Shown: positions 34,535 through 43,099 of the stretch, one piece after another | Numbering within the stretch: the first letter of the stretch is position 1 | How the letters are laid out: every line of letters starts with the position of its first letter | From: Marinobacter sediminum | GTDB lineage: Bacteria > Pseudomonadota > Gammaproteobacteria > Pseudomonadales > Oleiphilaceae | Reading direction: 5' to 3' | Assembly: GCF_016820575.1 (NCBI RefSeq) | Contig: NZ_JAEMQH010000003.1 | Coordinates: 124,001 to 188,000 of the forward strand | DNA: 64,000 bases | Program-made: the position numbers and the translations under genes | The notes under the pieces: generated by a model | What the model was told of the DNA's origin: nothing | Databases searched by the model: none | What the model saw: the letters and a program-made list of their open reading frames with translations, nothing else

Positions 34535-36742
34535 TCAGGCTGTCTTACTCCGCAGGCTGCCGACTACCGCGTCCAGGGCCCGGTCGATCAGGGCGCCCTG
34601 TTCAAGCAGGGTCAGGCGGCCCCGGCGCATTTCGTGCGCCAGCTCAATCCGGTTCTTTTCGATGACCTTCAGGCCCATGCGGTTAACGAACACGAAGCAG
34701 TCCGCCTCTTCGATGATCGCCGACAGCTTGCAGCGGAAGCTGGCACCATTCACCAGGCGGAATTCCACCCAGTTGCCAACCTCGATGGTGTCGATCTGGG
34801 CCACGTATTCCGAAATCGCTGCGTCTTCCAGCTCCTGCTGGCGCTCCACCGCGGTCTGGTGCAGCGTGGCAATGTCTTGCTCGGGCTCGGTTGGGGAGTC
34901 CTGTCGTGCTTCGATAGCCGCGTTGGTCCGGAAGGCTTCGGCCAGCTCGTGCTTGAGGTGGCCGATCATTACATCCAGTTTCGATGAGTTGTAGGAGACC
35001 TCTTCCAGTCCGGCGCGAAGCGTCTTGAGAAGGCTGGGAACCACCCGTACCCACTGATCCCGTTCGTCGTCTTCCTGGTGCGGGTGCAGGCACCAGATCA
35101 GGTCGTCGACGACACGCACAGATTCGTTCCAGCGATGCTCTACGTCGTCCCGCAGGTAGGCAAGGAACATTACGCGGCTCCAGCCGTTCATCAGGATATC
35201 GTGGATGGTTTCGGGCAGTTTGTAACGGGAGACTTTCTGCTTCAGTAGGTTGTCGACAGTCTCCTGCGCCCGCTGAGACTTGATGCGGCCACGTTCGGAT
35301 TCCCGGGTTCGCTGCTCGACGAGGGAGGACTTCCGGTTCTCTTTCTCGAGAAACTGGTCAAATTCTTGGTTCAGGGTTTCGAACAGGGTCACGTCTCCGG
35401 TGAATTCGTTGAGAATCCGCTGAACAATGTTGTGGATCTGGTTGTACAGCTTGTCTTTCGCTTTTTCATCGCTGGAGCTCCAGCCAATGCCTGCGCGGGC
35501 CATGGAGTTGAGCAGGCGCCGAGCCGGGTGGTTGGCCTGGCTGAAAAAGGTCTTGTCCCGGATCACCACTTTCAGAATGGGGATCTGCAATCGGCTGATC
35601 AGCACCTGTACTGGCGCAGACAGGTTGTAATCGTCCAGGATGAACTCGAACAGCATGGACACCAGGTTGATGAGGTCTTCATCGAACTCGTCCAGGGCTG
35701 GCTTCCGGCCATCGCCGGCATCGGCCTGGGATAGAATCTGCTGGACCACGTAGCGGAGATCGATGGTGATTGGCTCGCCATCGCTGAGGTTGCCGCTGAT
35801 CGGACGGGTATCCGGCAGGGGTAGGGCGTTCAGCAGATCTGCCAGCTCCGAATCGCCAACCAGGCGGATGCCCGGATCGGAGGCGCGAGGCGGCATGCCG
35901 GCATTGGCCCGCTGCAGGGCCAGCATCTGACGAATTTGTTCGAATACCGCACTGTTGCTTGCGGCCTCGGCGCTGGTTTGCTCCGTTGCCTCCGGCGCCG
36001 TAGGCGGTGCATCTTTGGCGGATTCGGCGGTGTGTTGCTTGCCCGCCTTGCCGTGGTAGCGGAAATTTGGGATCACGCCGGCCTGAATCAGAATCCGGTT
36101 GGCCTCGTCCAGCAGCATGCCCAGGTTGGATACCACGTAGCGATCAAACTGCTTGAGCAGGATGAGACGCTCACGGATCTGGATTTCCAGGGCTTCAATG
36201 GCTTCGGTGAAGGCGCTGCAGAGATGCTCGGGAGCCATTGGGTTGACGGGGGATTCTTCGGTCGCTTCGGGGTAGACCTGGCCGAATCGGGTCTGCAATT
36301 GCAGCAGCGGGCCCTGGAAATGGGCCTTGGCCTTCGTGATCATGGCATTCAGGGCGACCTGTTCTTCCAGGTCCTCATCGCCGACCAGTGACAGGCTCTC
36401 GGAGCTGGCCTGTTTGCTCAGGATCTCTTCCTGACTGTTGCCGGTGTGCGGAGGCTTCGAAAAGAAGTGGGCGACGGCGCTCTGGAAATGGCGCTCAACG
36501 CCTTTGCGCTTGATTCGGATCTCGCGCATGGCCTCAAAGTAGCGATTCTGTTCGTTGTTGCTGCGCGCATTGTTGGCGAGCTCGAACAGTGAATCGTCGA
36601 CGGCATCGAATGCGCCCTGCATCAGGTCGCCCAGCCCGGCGACCACCGTGTCACGGATGCGGGTAACCTCCGCGGGGACCGGTTTGTTGTTGCCCGCTTC
36701 CCTGTGCTCGCGAAGGTAATGTATGCCGGACTGCTTGTTCAT
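34535..36742 (-). CDS. DUF1631 domain-containing protein
   Basis: Cytoplasmic protein of 735 residues matching DUF1631 (older entries mislabel it thymidine phosphorylase). The N-terminus has MQGAFDAVDDSLFELANNAR and RGVERHFQ-like helical segments; most of the protein is predicted helical, with an Ala/Thr/Glu-rich linker near residues 225-250. The last 110 residues (IEVGNWVEFRLVNGASFRCK, FVNRMGLKVIEKNRIEL) look like a small beta-barrel of PilZ type, but the arginine motif for c-di-GMP is not evident. Function unknown. The downstream TonB-like gene starts 5 nt after its stop. Confidence 0.85.
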   Translation of the reverse strand: MNKQSGIHYLREHREAGNNKPVPAEVTRIRDTVVAGLGDLMQGAFDAVDDSLFELANNARSNNEQNRYFEAMREIRIKRKGVERHFQSAVAHFFSKPPHTGNSQEEILSKQASSESLSLVGDEDLEEQVALNAMITKAKAHFQGPLLQLQTRFGQVYPEATEESPVNPMAPEHLCSAFTEAIEALEIQIRERLILLKQFDRYVVSNLGMLLDEANRILIQAGVIPNFRYHGKAGKQHTAESAKDAPPTAPEATEQTSAEAASNSAVFEQIRQMLALQRANAGMPPRASDPGIRLVGDSELADLLNALPLPDTRPISGNLSDGEPITIDLRYVVQQILSQADAGDGRKPALDEFDEDLINLVSMLFEFILDDYNLSAPVQVLISRLQIPILKVVIRDKTFFSQANHPARRLLNSMARAGIGWSSSDEKAKDKLYNQIHNIVQRILNEFTGDVTLFETLNQEFDQFLEKENRKSSLVEQRTRESERGRIKSQRAQETVDNLLKQKVSRYKLPETIHDILMNGWSRVMFLAYLRDDVEHRWNESVRVVDDLIWCLHPHQEDDERDQWVRVVPSLLKTLRAGLEEVSYNSSKLDVMIGHLKHELAEAFRTNAAIEARQDSPTEPEQDIATLHQTAVERQQELEDAAISEYVAQIDTIEVGNWVEFRLVNGASFRCKLSAIIEEADCFVFVNRMGLKVIEKNRIELAHEMRRGRLTLLEQGALIDRALDAVVGSLRSKTA

Positions 36743-37146
36743 GGCAGACTCCTTTTACGCCTCAACCGGATACATGACCGAGCAAAAGTCCTGATTTTTA
36801 ATTATTGGTCAAATTTACCGCATTTTCAGCAAAGTTAACATGACTAAAGCCAGACCTGCGACCGACGTCAAAAAACGGTGCATGTGTCAGGCGCTGTATT
36901 CGGTATTACTGGCCCAGTTCTCCGCACCGCCAGTGAGAGCCTGGGGAGCATCGGGTTGAGGGGCTCTGGGATGGGGCAGCCACCCAACGCTTGGCGATGG
37001 GTCCAGAGGCATGCTCCTTAAGATTACTTATCTGTCACCAACCTAAGTGTTGGTGGCTAATCGATAAGGGTCAAGAAAGTGGTTAATATTTGATCTTTCT
37101 AAAGTCTGGTTCTTCATAACCCAGGGATCTATAGGGAGTTCGGCGA
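36743..37146. other. 404-nt intergenic region with structured segment and possible small ORF
   Basis: No long gene is present. The segment 36935-37017 can fold (GGGAGCAT at 36944-36951 with ATGCTCC at 37011-37017; CTCTGG with CCAGAG; ACCCA/TGGGT around CGC/GCG). A palindrome CACCAAC-N6-GTTGGTG lies at 37036-37055. On the minus strand a 41-codon frame covers 36887-37012. No known RNA family was recognised. Confidence 0.5.
36887..37012 (-). CDS. Possible small protein of 41 residues
   Basis: Minus-strand frame from ATG to TGA coding MPLDPSPSVGWLPHPRAPQP and ending GGAENWASNTEYSA, proline-rich with no membrane segment. TAAGGAG precedes the ATG, but only one base separates them, which is closer than usual. 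A -35-like TTGACC lies at 37069-37074 and a 7-6-7 palindrome in between. It would be the only gene between corB and the DUF1631 gene, in the same direction. No family recognised; may be chance. Confidence 0.25.
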   Translation of the reverse strand: MPLDPSPSVGWLPHPRAPQPDAPQALTGGAENWASNTEYSA

Positions 37147-38427
37147 TTACTTCGTCACTGAGCGTTTACGGCGTTTGCGCGGGTGGACGATGGCGGCCTT
37201 GACCACGTTGTCTTTGATCTGGAGCACTTCAACGCAGTGCCCTTCGACTTTCAAACACACGTTGGTGTCAGGAATATTCTCCAAAGTCTCGGTGATCAGC
37301 CCGTTCAGGGTTTTCGGGCCGTCGATTGGCAGTTTCCAGCCCAATGTCTTGTTGATGGTGCGCACGGCAGCGGTGCCATCGATAATAAAGGTGCCGTCGT
37401 CCTGGGGGATGATGTCGGGGCTGGTGGCGGCGTAGTCGGTGGTGAACTCGCCCACGATCTCTTCCAGTATGTCCTCCAGGGTGGCCACGCCGAGCACGTC
37501 TCCGTATTCGTCAACGACTACGCCGAACCGGCGCTTGCCTTTCTGGAAATTGATCAGCTGGGTGTTCAATGGCGTGCTTTCGGGCACAAAGTAGGGCTCC
37601 TGACACAGCTGCATGATCATGGCCTTGTTGACTTCCTCGTGCAGCAGCAGCTTGGAGACACTGCGCAGGTGCAGTATGCCCTTGATCTCGTTAATGTCAC
37701 CCGAGAACACCGGCAGGCGGGTGTGCTGACTGCTTCGGAGCTGACGCAGGATCGTGTCGGTGTCGTCTTCCAGGTCGATACCCACCACTTCGTTGCGCGG
37801 CACCATGATGTCGTTCACCGTGACCTTTTCCAGATCCAGGATGCTGACCAGCATGTCTTTGTGCTTGGCTGGAATCAAGGCGCCGGCTTCGTTTACGAGG
37901 GTGCGCAGTTCTTCCCGGCTGAGATGGTCGGTGGCAGCGTCCTCCGGCGAGATGCCCAGGAGCTTCAGGATTCCGCCGGTGAGCAGATTCACCGCCCAGA
38001 CGATGGGGTAAAGGATTTTCAGCAGCGGACCAAGGATGTAGCTGGCCGGAAATGCGATTTTTTCGGGAAACAGCGCTGCCAGGGTCTTCGGCGTGACTTC
38101 GGCGAAAATCAAAATCACCACGGTCAGCAGGATAGTTGCGATTGCGATGCCGGCGTCGCCCCAGATCTTGATGGCAATGACAGTGGCGATCGATGAGGCA
38201 AAGATGTTCACGAAGTTGTTGCCGATCAGGATAACCCCGATCAGCTGGTCGGTTCGCTGAAGCAGCTTCTCGGCCCGGCGCGCGCCCCGGTGGCCGGTTT
38301 TGGCCAGGTGTTTGAGGCGATATCGATTCAGGGACATCATGCCGGTTTCCGAGCTCGAGAAGAAACCGGACAACATGATCAGGCCGACGAGGAGGATAAA
38401 CAGCGCGGTCAGCGATGTTTCGTTCAA
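37147..38427 (-). CDS. CorB/HlyC-CorC family transporter (CNNM domain, CBS pair)
   Basis: Membrane protein of 426 residues. An N-terminal CNNM (DUF21) domain with about four helices contains FFSSSETGMMSLNRYRLKHL, diagnostic for CorB/YfjD proteins. A CBS pair (VNDIMVPRNEVVGIDLEDDT, EEIVGEFTTDY region) and a C-terminal CorC_HlyC domain (DGTAAVRTINKTLGWKLPID) follow. CorB proteins are linked to magnesium/cobalt efflux. The next gene upstream on the same strand is a YpjD-like gene, an arrangement also seen next to ffh in other gammaproteobacteria. Confidence 0.92.
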   Translation of the reverse strand: MNETSLTALFILLVGLIMLSGFFSSSETGMMSLNRYRLKHLAKTGHRGARRAEKLLQRTDQLIGVILIGNNFVNIFASSIATVIAIKIWGDAGIAIATILLTVVILIFAEVTPKTLAALFPEKIAFPASYILGPLLKILYPIVWAVNLLTGGILKLLGISPEDAATDHLSREELRTLVNEAGALIPAKHKDMLVSILDLEKVTVNDIMVPRNEVVGIDLEDDTDTILRQLRSSQHTRLPVFSGDINEIKGILHLRSVSKLLLHEEVNKAMIMQLCQEPYFVPESTPLNTQLINFQKGKRRFGVVVDEYGDVLGVATLEDILEEIVGEFTTDYAATSPDIIPQDDGTFIIDGTAAVRTINKTLGWKLPIDGPKTLNGLITETLENIPDTNVCLKVEGHCVEVLQIKDNVVKAAIVHPRKRRKRSVTK

Positions 38428-38505
38428 GGGGTGTGTCCTTTTGTTACCGACAAGTGGGGAAAATAGGGTGTGGCCAAGGTCGGTGTCAAGTTATGGGGTC
38501 CGTGC

Positions 38506-39312
38506 TCAGGCACCTTTCTGGAACAGCAGTTCCAGGACAAATTTGCTGCCGTAAAACGCCAGCATTAGCAGTGCGCAGCCTGCCAGCGTCCAGCGGCTCG
38601 CAGTCAGGCCGCGCCAGCCCCGGGTGTAGCGCCCAATTAGAAGGGCGACGAAAACCAGTAGGGAGAGCATGGAGAATACGGTTTTGTGCGCCAGGTCCTG
38701 GGCAAACAGGTCTTGCACAAACAGGGCGCCGGTCGCGATGGCCAGGATCAGCATGACCACGCCTGCCCAGACCATCTCAAACAGCAGCGACTCCATGGTC
38801 TGCAGCGGCGGCAGATTGCGCACCAGCAGACTGTTGTAGTTGCGTTTCAGTTGGCGATTCTGGGAGTAGAGCAGGGTTGCCTGGATGGCAGCAAGGGTAA
38901 ACAGGCTGTAGGCTGTGACCGAAAGTGCGATGTGTGACAACATGCCGTAGCTGTCATCCGAGACCAGTCTCGATGGAGTGTGCGTCACCAGGGCCAGGAT
39001 GATGGTTAGAATAGCCAGCGGGTAAACGATCAGGAACAGGTTCTGAACCGGTTTTCTAAGGTTCAGGCCCAACAGCATAAGTACGATCAGCCAGGAAATC
39101 AGCACTGAGCTTTTAAAGAAGCCAAAGTCGAAGCCGCCGTCGTGATGGATGCTTTGGGCTATGAGCAAACCGTGGCTGATCAATGCGAGCACCCCGATCA
39201 GGGTGGTGATGGCGAGATTGCTGGTAATGCGTCCCCTGAAATGCAAAGCCTGCAGCGCGGTGCCGACGCTGTACAGGAAAAGAGCGGTGACCGCGAGAAT
39301 CAGCGTTCCCAT
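38506..39312 (-). CDS. YpjD-like cytochrome c assembly (CcsA/CcmC-type) membrane protein
   Basis: Integral membrane protein of 268 residues with about eight hydrophobic helices. It begins MGTLILAVTALFLYSVGTAL; HIALSVTAYSLFTLAAIQAT and WAGVVMLILAIATGALFVQD belong to the CcsA/CcmC-like core. AGGAAG lies just upstream of ATG at 39312. The family includes E. coli YpjD, encoded near ffh; a direct role in haem handling is not established. Confidence 0.85.
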   Translation of the reverse strand: MGTLILAVTALFLYSVGTALQALHFRGRITSNLAITTLIGVLALISHGLLIAQSIHHDGGFDFGFFKSSVLISWLIVLMLLGLNLRKPVQNLFLIVYPLAILTIILALVTHTPSRLVSDDSYGMLSHIALSVTAYSLFTLAAIQATLLYSQNRQLKRNYNSLLVRNLPPLQTMESLLFEMVWAGVVMLILAIATGALFVQDLFAQDLAHKTVFSMLSLLVFVALLIGRYTRGWRGLTASRWTLAGCALLMLAFYGSKFVLELLFQKGA

Positions 39313-39402
39313 AACTTCCTTATATACCACTGTTATTACAGGAGATCGGTGGTTCGTTTCACCGATTTGACCGGGCTGGTCGTTTCAGGGCGATAGTCTG
39401 GT

Positions 39403-39408
39403 TATAAT
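39403..39408 (+). promoter_or_regulatory. Probable -10 element of the ffh promoter
   Basis: A perfect TATAAT lies 86 nt before the ffh start at 39494; no strong -35 is visible 16-18 bp upstream. An in-frame ATG at 39407 overlaps it, arguing against that longer start. Confidence 0.4.
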
Positions 39409-39493
39409 GTCGCGATTATGCAACTGGAATCAAGGCGCCGAGCCGGCACCTGCACTCCATGCACTCAATTTATCCGGGGTACGGAAGAGCAAC

Positions 39494-40882
39494 ATGTTTG
39501 AGAACCTCCAAGACCGACTTTCCGGTAGCCTGCGCAAGATTTCCGGTCAGGCGCGGCTAACCGACGACAACATCAAGGATACGCTGCGTGAAGTTCGGAT
39601 GGCGCTGCTGGAAGCGGATGTCGCCCTGCCGGTCGTCAAGGATTTCGTCGAAGGTGTCCGCAAGCGGGCCATTGGCCAGGAAGTTCAGCGCAGCCTGACG
39701 CCTGGCCAGGTGTTCGTGAAGGTGGTCCAGCAGGAGCTGGAGCGCGTCATGGGTGAGGGCAACGAGTCCCTGAACCTGGCCGTGCAGCCGCCGGCGATCA
39801 TCATGATGGCTGGTTTGCAGGGTGCGGGTAAAACCACCACGGTTGCCAAGCTTTCGCGCTTCCTTAAAGAGCGCCAGAAAAAGTCGGTGCTGGTGGTCAG
39901 TGCCGACGTCTACCGCCCTGCGGCTATCCGGCAGCTGGAAACCCTGGCTGGCGAAGTGGGTGTGGAGTTTTTCCCCAGTACTGCCGAGCAGGACCCGGTG
40001 GATATTGCAGAGGGTGCGATCGACGCGGCCCGCAAAAAGCACATTGATGTTGTCATCCTCGATACCGCCGGTCGTCTGCACGTAGACGAACAGATGATGG
40101 GTGAGATCGGCCGACTGCATAAAGCGGTGAATCCGGTTGAGACCCTGTTTGTCGTTGACGCCATGACCGGCCAGGATGCCGCCAATACCGCGAAGGCGTT
40201 CAACGACGCGCTGCCATTGACCGGTGTTGTGCTGACCAAGACCGACGGCGACGCCCGCGGCGGTGCGGCCCTGTCCGTTCGTCACATTACTGGCAAGCCG
40301 ATCAAGTTCCTGGGTGTGGGGGAGAAATCCGACGCCCTCGAGCCTTTTCATCCGGATCGGGTTGCTTCCCGGATTCTGGGTATGGGCGATGTGCTCTCCC
40401 TTATAGAGGAAGCAGAGCGCAAACTGGATCAGAAGAAGGCTCAGAAGCTTACCAAGAAGATCAAAAAGGGTAAGAGTTTCGATCTTGAGGACTTCCGGGA
40501 CCAGCTTCAGCAGATGAAGAGCATGGGTGGCATCGGTGGTCTGATGGATAAGTTGCCGGGCATGGGGCAAATGGCTCAGATGGCGCAGCAGCAGGTCAAT
40601 GACAAGTCCATGGGGCAGATGGAGGCCATCATCTGCTCCATGACTCCGAAAGAGCGCCGCTACCCCGATACCATTAATAATTCGCGTAAACGTCGAATCG
40701 CATCCGGCTCTGGCACCCAGATCCAGGACATCAATCGTCTGCTCAAGCAGCACAAGCAAATGCAGAAGATGATGAAAAAATTTGGCAAAAAGGGTGGTAT
40801 GGCGAATATGATGCGCGGACTTGGTGGTATGATGCCGCCCGGCGGCGGTGGAGGTGGAATGCCTCCGTTTGGCCGTATGTAA
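39494..40882 (+). CDS. ffh: Signal recognition particle protein Ffh
   Basis: SRP54 GTPase of 462 residues. The N domain starts MFENLQDRLSGSLRKISGQA. The G domain carries G1 GLQGAGKTTT near residue 106, G3 DTAGRLHVDE, and G4 LTKTDGDARGG. The methionine-rich M domain ends in a glycine-rich MMPPGGGGGGMPPFGRM. It binds signal peptides on ribosomes and 4.5S RNA and docks with FtsY. ATG at 39494 is chosen because GGAAGAG precedes it and the MFENL start is canonical. Confidence 0.97.
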   Translation: MFENLQDRLSGSLRKISGQARLTDDNIKDTLREVRMALLEADVALPVVKDFVEGVRKRAIGQEVQRSLTPGQVFVKVVQQELERVMGEGNESLNLAVQPPAIIMMAGLQGAGKTTTVAKLSRFLKERQKKSVLVVSADVYRPAAIRQLETLAGEVGVEFFPSTAEQDPVDIAEGAIDAARKKHIDVVILDTAGRLHVDEQMMGEIGRLHKAVNPVETLFVVDAMTGQDAANTAKAFNDALPLTGVVLTKTDGDARGGAALSVRHITGKPIKFLGVGEKSDALEPFHPDRVASRILGMGDVLSLIEEAERKLDQKKAQKLTKKIKKGKSFDLEDFRDQLQQMKSMGGIGGLMDKLPGMGQMAQMAQQQVNDKSMGQMEAIICSMTPKERRYPDTINNSRKRRIASGSGTQIQDINRLLKQHKQMQKMMKKFGKKGGMANMMRGLGGMMPPGGGGGGMPPFGRM

Positions 40883-40896
40883 AAAGCCTTACACCG

Positions 40897-40927
40897 AAAA
40901 CGGGGAATCAATGTGTTTCCCTGTTTT
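40897..40927 (+). terminator. Hairpin after ffh
   Basis: AAAACGGGGAA (40897-40907) pairs with TTCCCTGTTTT (40917-40927), one G-T pair, 9-nt loop, 15 nt after the ffh stop. The T-rich end is inside the stem, and the rpsP -35-like element overlaps it. Confidence 0.5.
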
Positions 40928-40952
40928 CATTGGCGCTTAATTAGCATAGAAT
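40924..40952 (+). promoter_or_regulatory. Candidate promoter of the rpsP operon
   Basis: TTTTCA (40924-40929), 17-bp spacer, TAGAAT (40947-40952). Transcription would begin near 40959, giving an 85-nt leader before rpsP. Confidence 0.45.
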
Positions 40953-40979
40953 AGCGCCCCTTTCGAGTATGGGTCTTCG

Positions 40980-41002
40980 CGCCAACTGCGTTTTAGTTGG
41001 CG
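40980..41002 (+). promoter_or_regulatory. Hairpin in the rpsP leader
   Basis: CGCCAACT (40980-40987) and AGTTGGCG (40995-41002) form a perfect 8-bp stem with a 7-nt loop in the predicted rpsP 5-prime leader. It has no T tract. It might serve in autoregulation or mRNA stability. Confidence 0.45.
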
Positions 41003-41045
41003 TGAATCGTACAAGTTTCGTACAACAGAACAGGATATTGGTTAA

Positions 41046-41285
41046 ATGGTAAGCATCCGTTTGGCTCGTGGTGGCTCTAAGAAGCGCCCGTTCTATCATC
41101 TGACAGTTACCGACAGCCGCAAATCTCGCGACGGTCGTTTCATTGAGCGAGTTGGCTTCTTCAACCCGATCGCCCGCGGTCAGGAAGAGCGTCTGCGTGT
41201 AGATCGTGAGCGCGTTGAGTTCTGGATGGGCCAAGGCGCCCAGCCAAGCGAGCGCGTTGCCCAGCTGCTGAAAGGCGCTGAGTAA
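41046..41285 (+). CDS. rpsP: 30S ribosomal protein S16
   Basis: Protein of 79 residues with the S16 start [20 protein letters not shown] and [15 protein letters not shown]. Essential for 30S assembly. First gene of the rpsP-rimM-trmD-rplS operon, in conserved order; rimM begins 27 nt later. Confidence 0.98.
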   Translation: MVSIRLARGGSKKRPFYHLTVTDSRKSRDGRFIERVGFFNPIARGQEERLRVDRERVEFWMGQGAQPSERVAQLLKGAE

Positions 41286-41312
41286 GTACGAATTAAGGCC
41301 GGGGTTTATGGC

Positions 41313-41840
41313 ATGACACAGACTTCGCAGGAAACTGTGATCGGCCGGATTACCTCGGTATTTGGGGTCAAGGGGTGGCTAAAAGTTTACTCCTACACTG
41401 ACCCCAAGGACGGAATCCTGAACTACCGCGACTGGACTTTAGAGCTGGACGGTAGGCGTATTCCGGCCAAGCTTGAGGAAGGTCGCCGCCAAGGGCAGGG
41501 AATCGTCGTCAGGCTTAAAGGCATTGATGATCGAGATGTTGCTCTCAAGTACTGCGGTGCAGAGGTCAAAGTCGGCACCCACGAGCTGCCAGAGCTCCCG
41601 AAAGGCGAGTTTTACTGGTTTCAGCTTGAAGGTCTTGAGGTATCTACGGTCGACGGTGAGTGCCTGGGAACAGTGCACCACCTGATTGAAACGGGTTCCA
41701 ACGACGTCCTCGTGGTGCAAGCTTCGGCAAGCTCCATCGATCAGCGCGAGCGTCTGATTCCTTACCTGCCTGAGCAAGTGGTCAGGGGTGTGGATCTGAC
41801 AGCTGGCCGAATGGTCGTAGACTGGGATCCGGAGTTCTGA
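41313..41840 (+). CDS. rimM: Ribosome maturation factor RimM
   Basis: Protein of 175 residues with two beta-barrel domains: N-terminal VIGRITSVFGVKGWLKVYSY and C-terminal PRC-type part with GEFYWFQLEGLEVSTVDGE and ERLIPYLPEQVVRGVDLTAG. It helps mature the head of the 30S subunit and binds S19. It ends 3 nt before trmD. Confidence 0.97.
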   Translation: MTQTSQETVIGRITSVFGVKGWLKVYSYTDPKDGILNYRDWTLELDGRRIPAKLEEGRRQGQGIVVRLKGIDDRDVALKYCGAEVKVGTHELPELPKGEFYWFQLEGLEVSTVDGECLGTVHHLIETGSNDVLVVQASASSIDQRERLIPYLPEQVVRGVDLTAGRMVVDWDPEF

Positions 41841-41843
41841 CGG

Positions 41844-42602
41844 GTGTGGATTGGCGCGGTCAGTTTATTCCCGGAGATGTTCAGTGCGGTAACTGACGTA
41901 GGGATCACGGGCAGAGCAGTTCGGGATGGTCTTCTGACCTTCCAAAGCTGGAATCCCCGTGACTACACCCGCGACCGTCACCGCACCGTGGACGACCGGC
42001 CATACGGTGGTGGGCCGGGGATGCTGATGAAAATTCAGCCTCTCCGCGATGCTATCAGTGCGGCACGGGAGTCGGCACCTGGCAAGGCCTGTGTGGTGTA
42101 TTTGTCACCCCAAGGTGAAACGCTGAATCAGTCCGTTGTTGAGTCACTTGCGGCGGAAGAACGACTGATTCTGGTGGCAGGCCGATACGAGGGTGTGGAT
42201 GAGCGCCTGATTGCGACGGAAGTCGATCGGGAAGTGTCACTGGGTGATTTTGTACTGTCCGGTGGCGAACTGGCGGCCATGGCTGTCATTGATGCGGTTA
42301 CACGCCTCATCCCCGGAGCGCTGGGTCATGCGCAGTCGGCAGAGCAGGATTCCTTTGCTGACGGTTTGCTGGATTGTCCGCACTACACTCGGCCCGAAGT
42401 TTACGAAGGTCAGGCGGTGCCGGATGTTTTATTGGGCGGTCACCATGATCAGATCCGGCGTTGGCGACTGAAACAGTCGCTGAGGCGAACCCTGGAGCGA
42501 CGCCCCGACCTGCTGGAGCAGCGGGTGTTTACGGATGAAGAGCGTCAGCTACTGGAAGAGATTTTGAACGAACCGGGTGCCTCTGAATCATCAGGGCATT
42601 AA
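41844..42602 (+). CDS. trmD: tRNA (guanine-N1)-methyltransferase TrmD
   Basis: SPOUT methyltransferase of 252 residues that makes m1G37 in tRNA. It starts [20 protein letters not shown]; the knot and SAM site are in [20 protein letters not shown] and [20 protein letters not shown]. The start is GTG at 41844; GGAG at 41831-41834, within the end of rimM, lies 9 nt upstream. Confidence 0.97.
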   Translation: MWIGAVSLFPEMFSAVTDVGITGRAVRDGLLTFQSWNPRDYTRDRHRTVDDRPYGGGPGMLMKIQPLRDAISAARESAPGKACVVYLSPQGETLNQSVVESLAAEERLILVAGRYEGVDERLIATEVDREVSLGDFVLSGGELAAMAVIDAVTRLIPGALGHAQSAEQDSFADGLLDCPHYTRPEVYEGQAVPDVLLGGHHDQIRRWRLKQSLRRTLERRPDLLEQRVFTDEERQLLEEILNEPGASESSGH

Positions 42603-42627
42603 AAGATTGGGTATCAGGAGCATTACG

Positions 42628-42984
42628 ATGAGCGGCAAGAACAACATCATCAGTCAACTTGAAGCAGAACAGATGACCAAGGAAATCCCTGCCTTTGCGC
42701 CGGGCGACACCGTGGTCGTACAGGTTCGCGTAACCGAGGGTAACCGTGAGCGTCTGCAGGCGTTCGAGGGTGTTGTCATCGGCAAGCGTAACCGTGGCAT
42801 GAACTCCTCCTTCACCGTGCGTAAGATTTCTTACGGTGTTGGTGTTGAGCGTACTTTCCAGACCTTCTCCAAGCTGATCGACGGTATCAGTGTGAAGCGT
42901 CGTGGTGACGTGCGTCAGGCCAAGCTTTACTACCTGCGCGACCTGTCTGGTAAGGCAGCTCGTATCAAGGAAAAGCTGGGCTGA
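42628..42984 (+). CDS. rplS: 50S ribosomal protein L19
   Basis: Protein of 118 residues with the L19 pattern: [40 protein letters not shown] and [20 protein letters not shown]. Located at the subunit interface. CAGGAG precedes ATG at 42628. Last gene of the operon, followed by a terminator. Confidence 0.98.
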   Translation: MSGKNNIISQLEAEQMTKEIPAFAPGDTVVVQVRVTEGNRERLQAFEGVVIGKRNRGMNSSFTVRKISYGVGVERTFQTFSKLIDGISVKRRGDVRQAKLYYLRDLSGKAARIKEKLG

Positions 42985-43012
42985 TCAGCCATTCGCTGAG
43001 CAGAGCGCTTGT

Positions 43013-43041
43013 AAAAAAGGCAGCCATTGGCTGCCTTTTTT
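43013..43041 (+). terminator. Rho-independent terminator of the rpsP operon
   Basis: AAAAAAGGCAGC (43013-43024), short loop, GCTGCCTTTTTT (to 43041), 28 nt after the rplS stop. Confidence 0.92.
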
Positions 43042-43099
43042 GTGTCTGTTTGTCTGGCCAGGCATGCTGCTGTCAGAGTGACCGCATGGGGTTTGAGTA

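Noticed and set aside
36935..37017. 6S RNA, SRP RNA or RNase P RNA in the structured intergenic segment
   Set aside because: None of the conserved core sequences of these RNAs could be found by eye.
39557..40759. Minus-strand frame of 400 codons
   Set aside because: Antisense to ffh, no domain and no start context.
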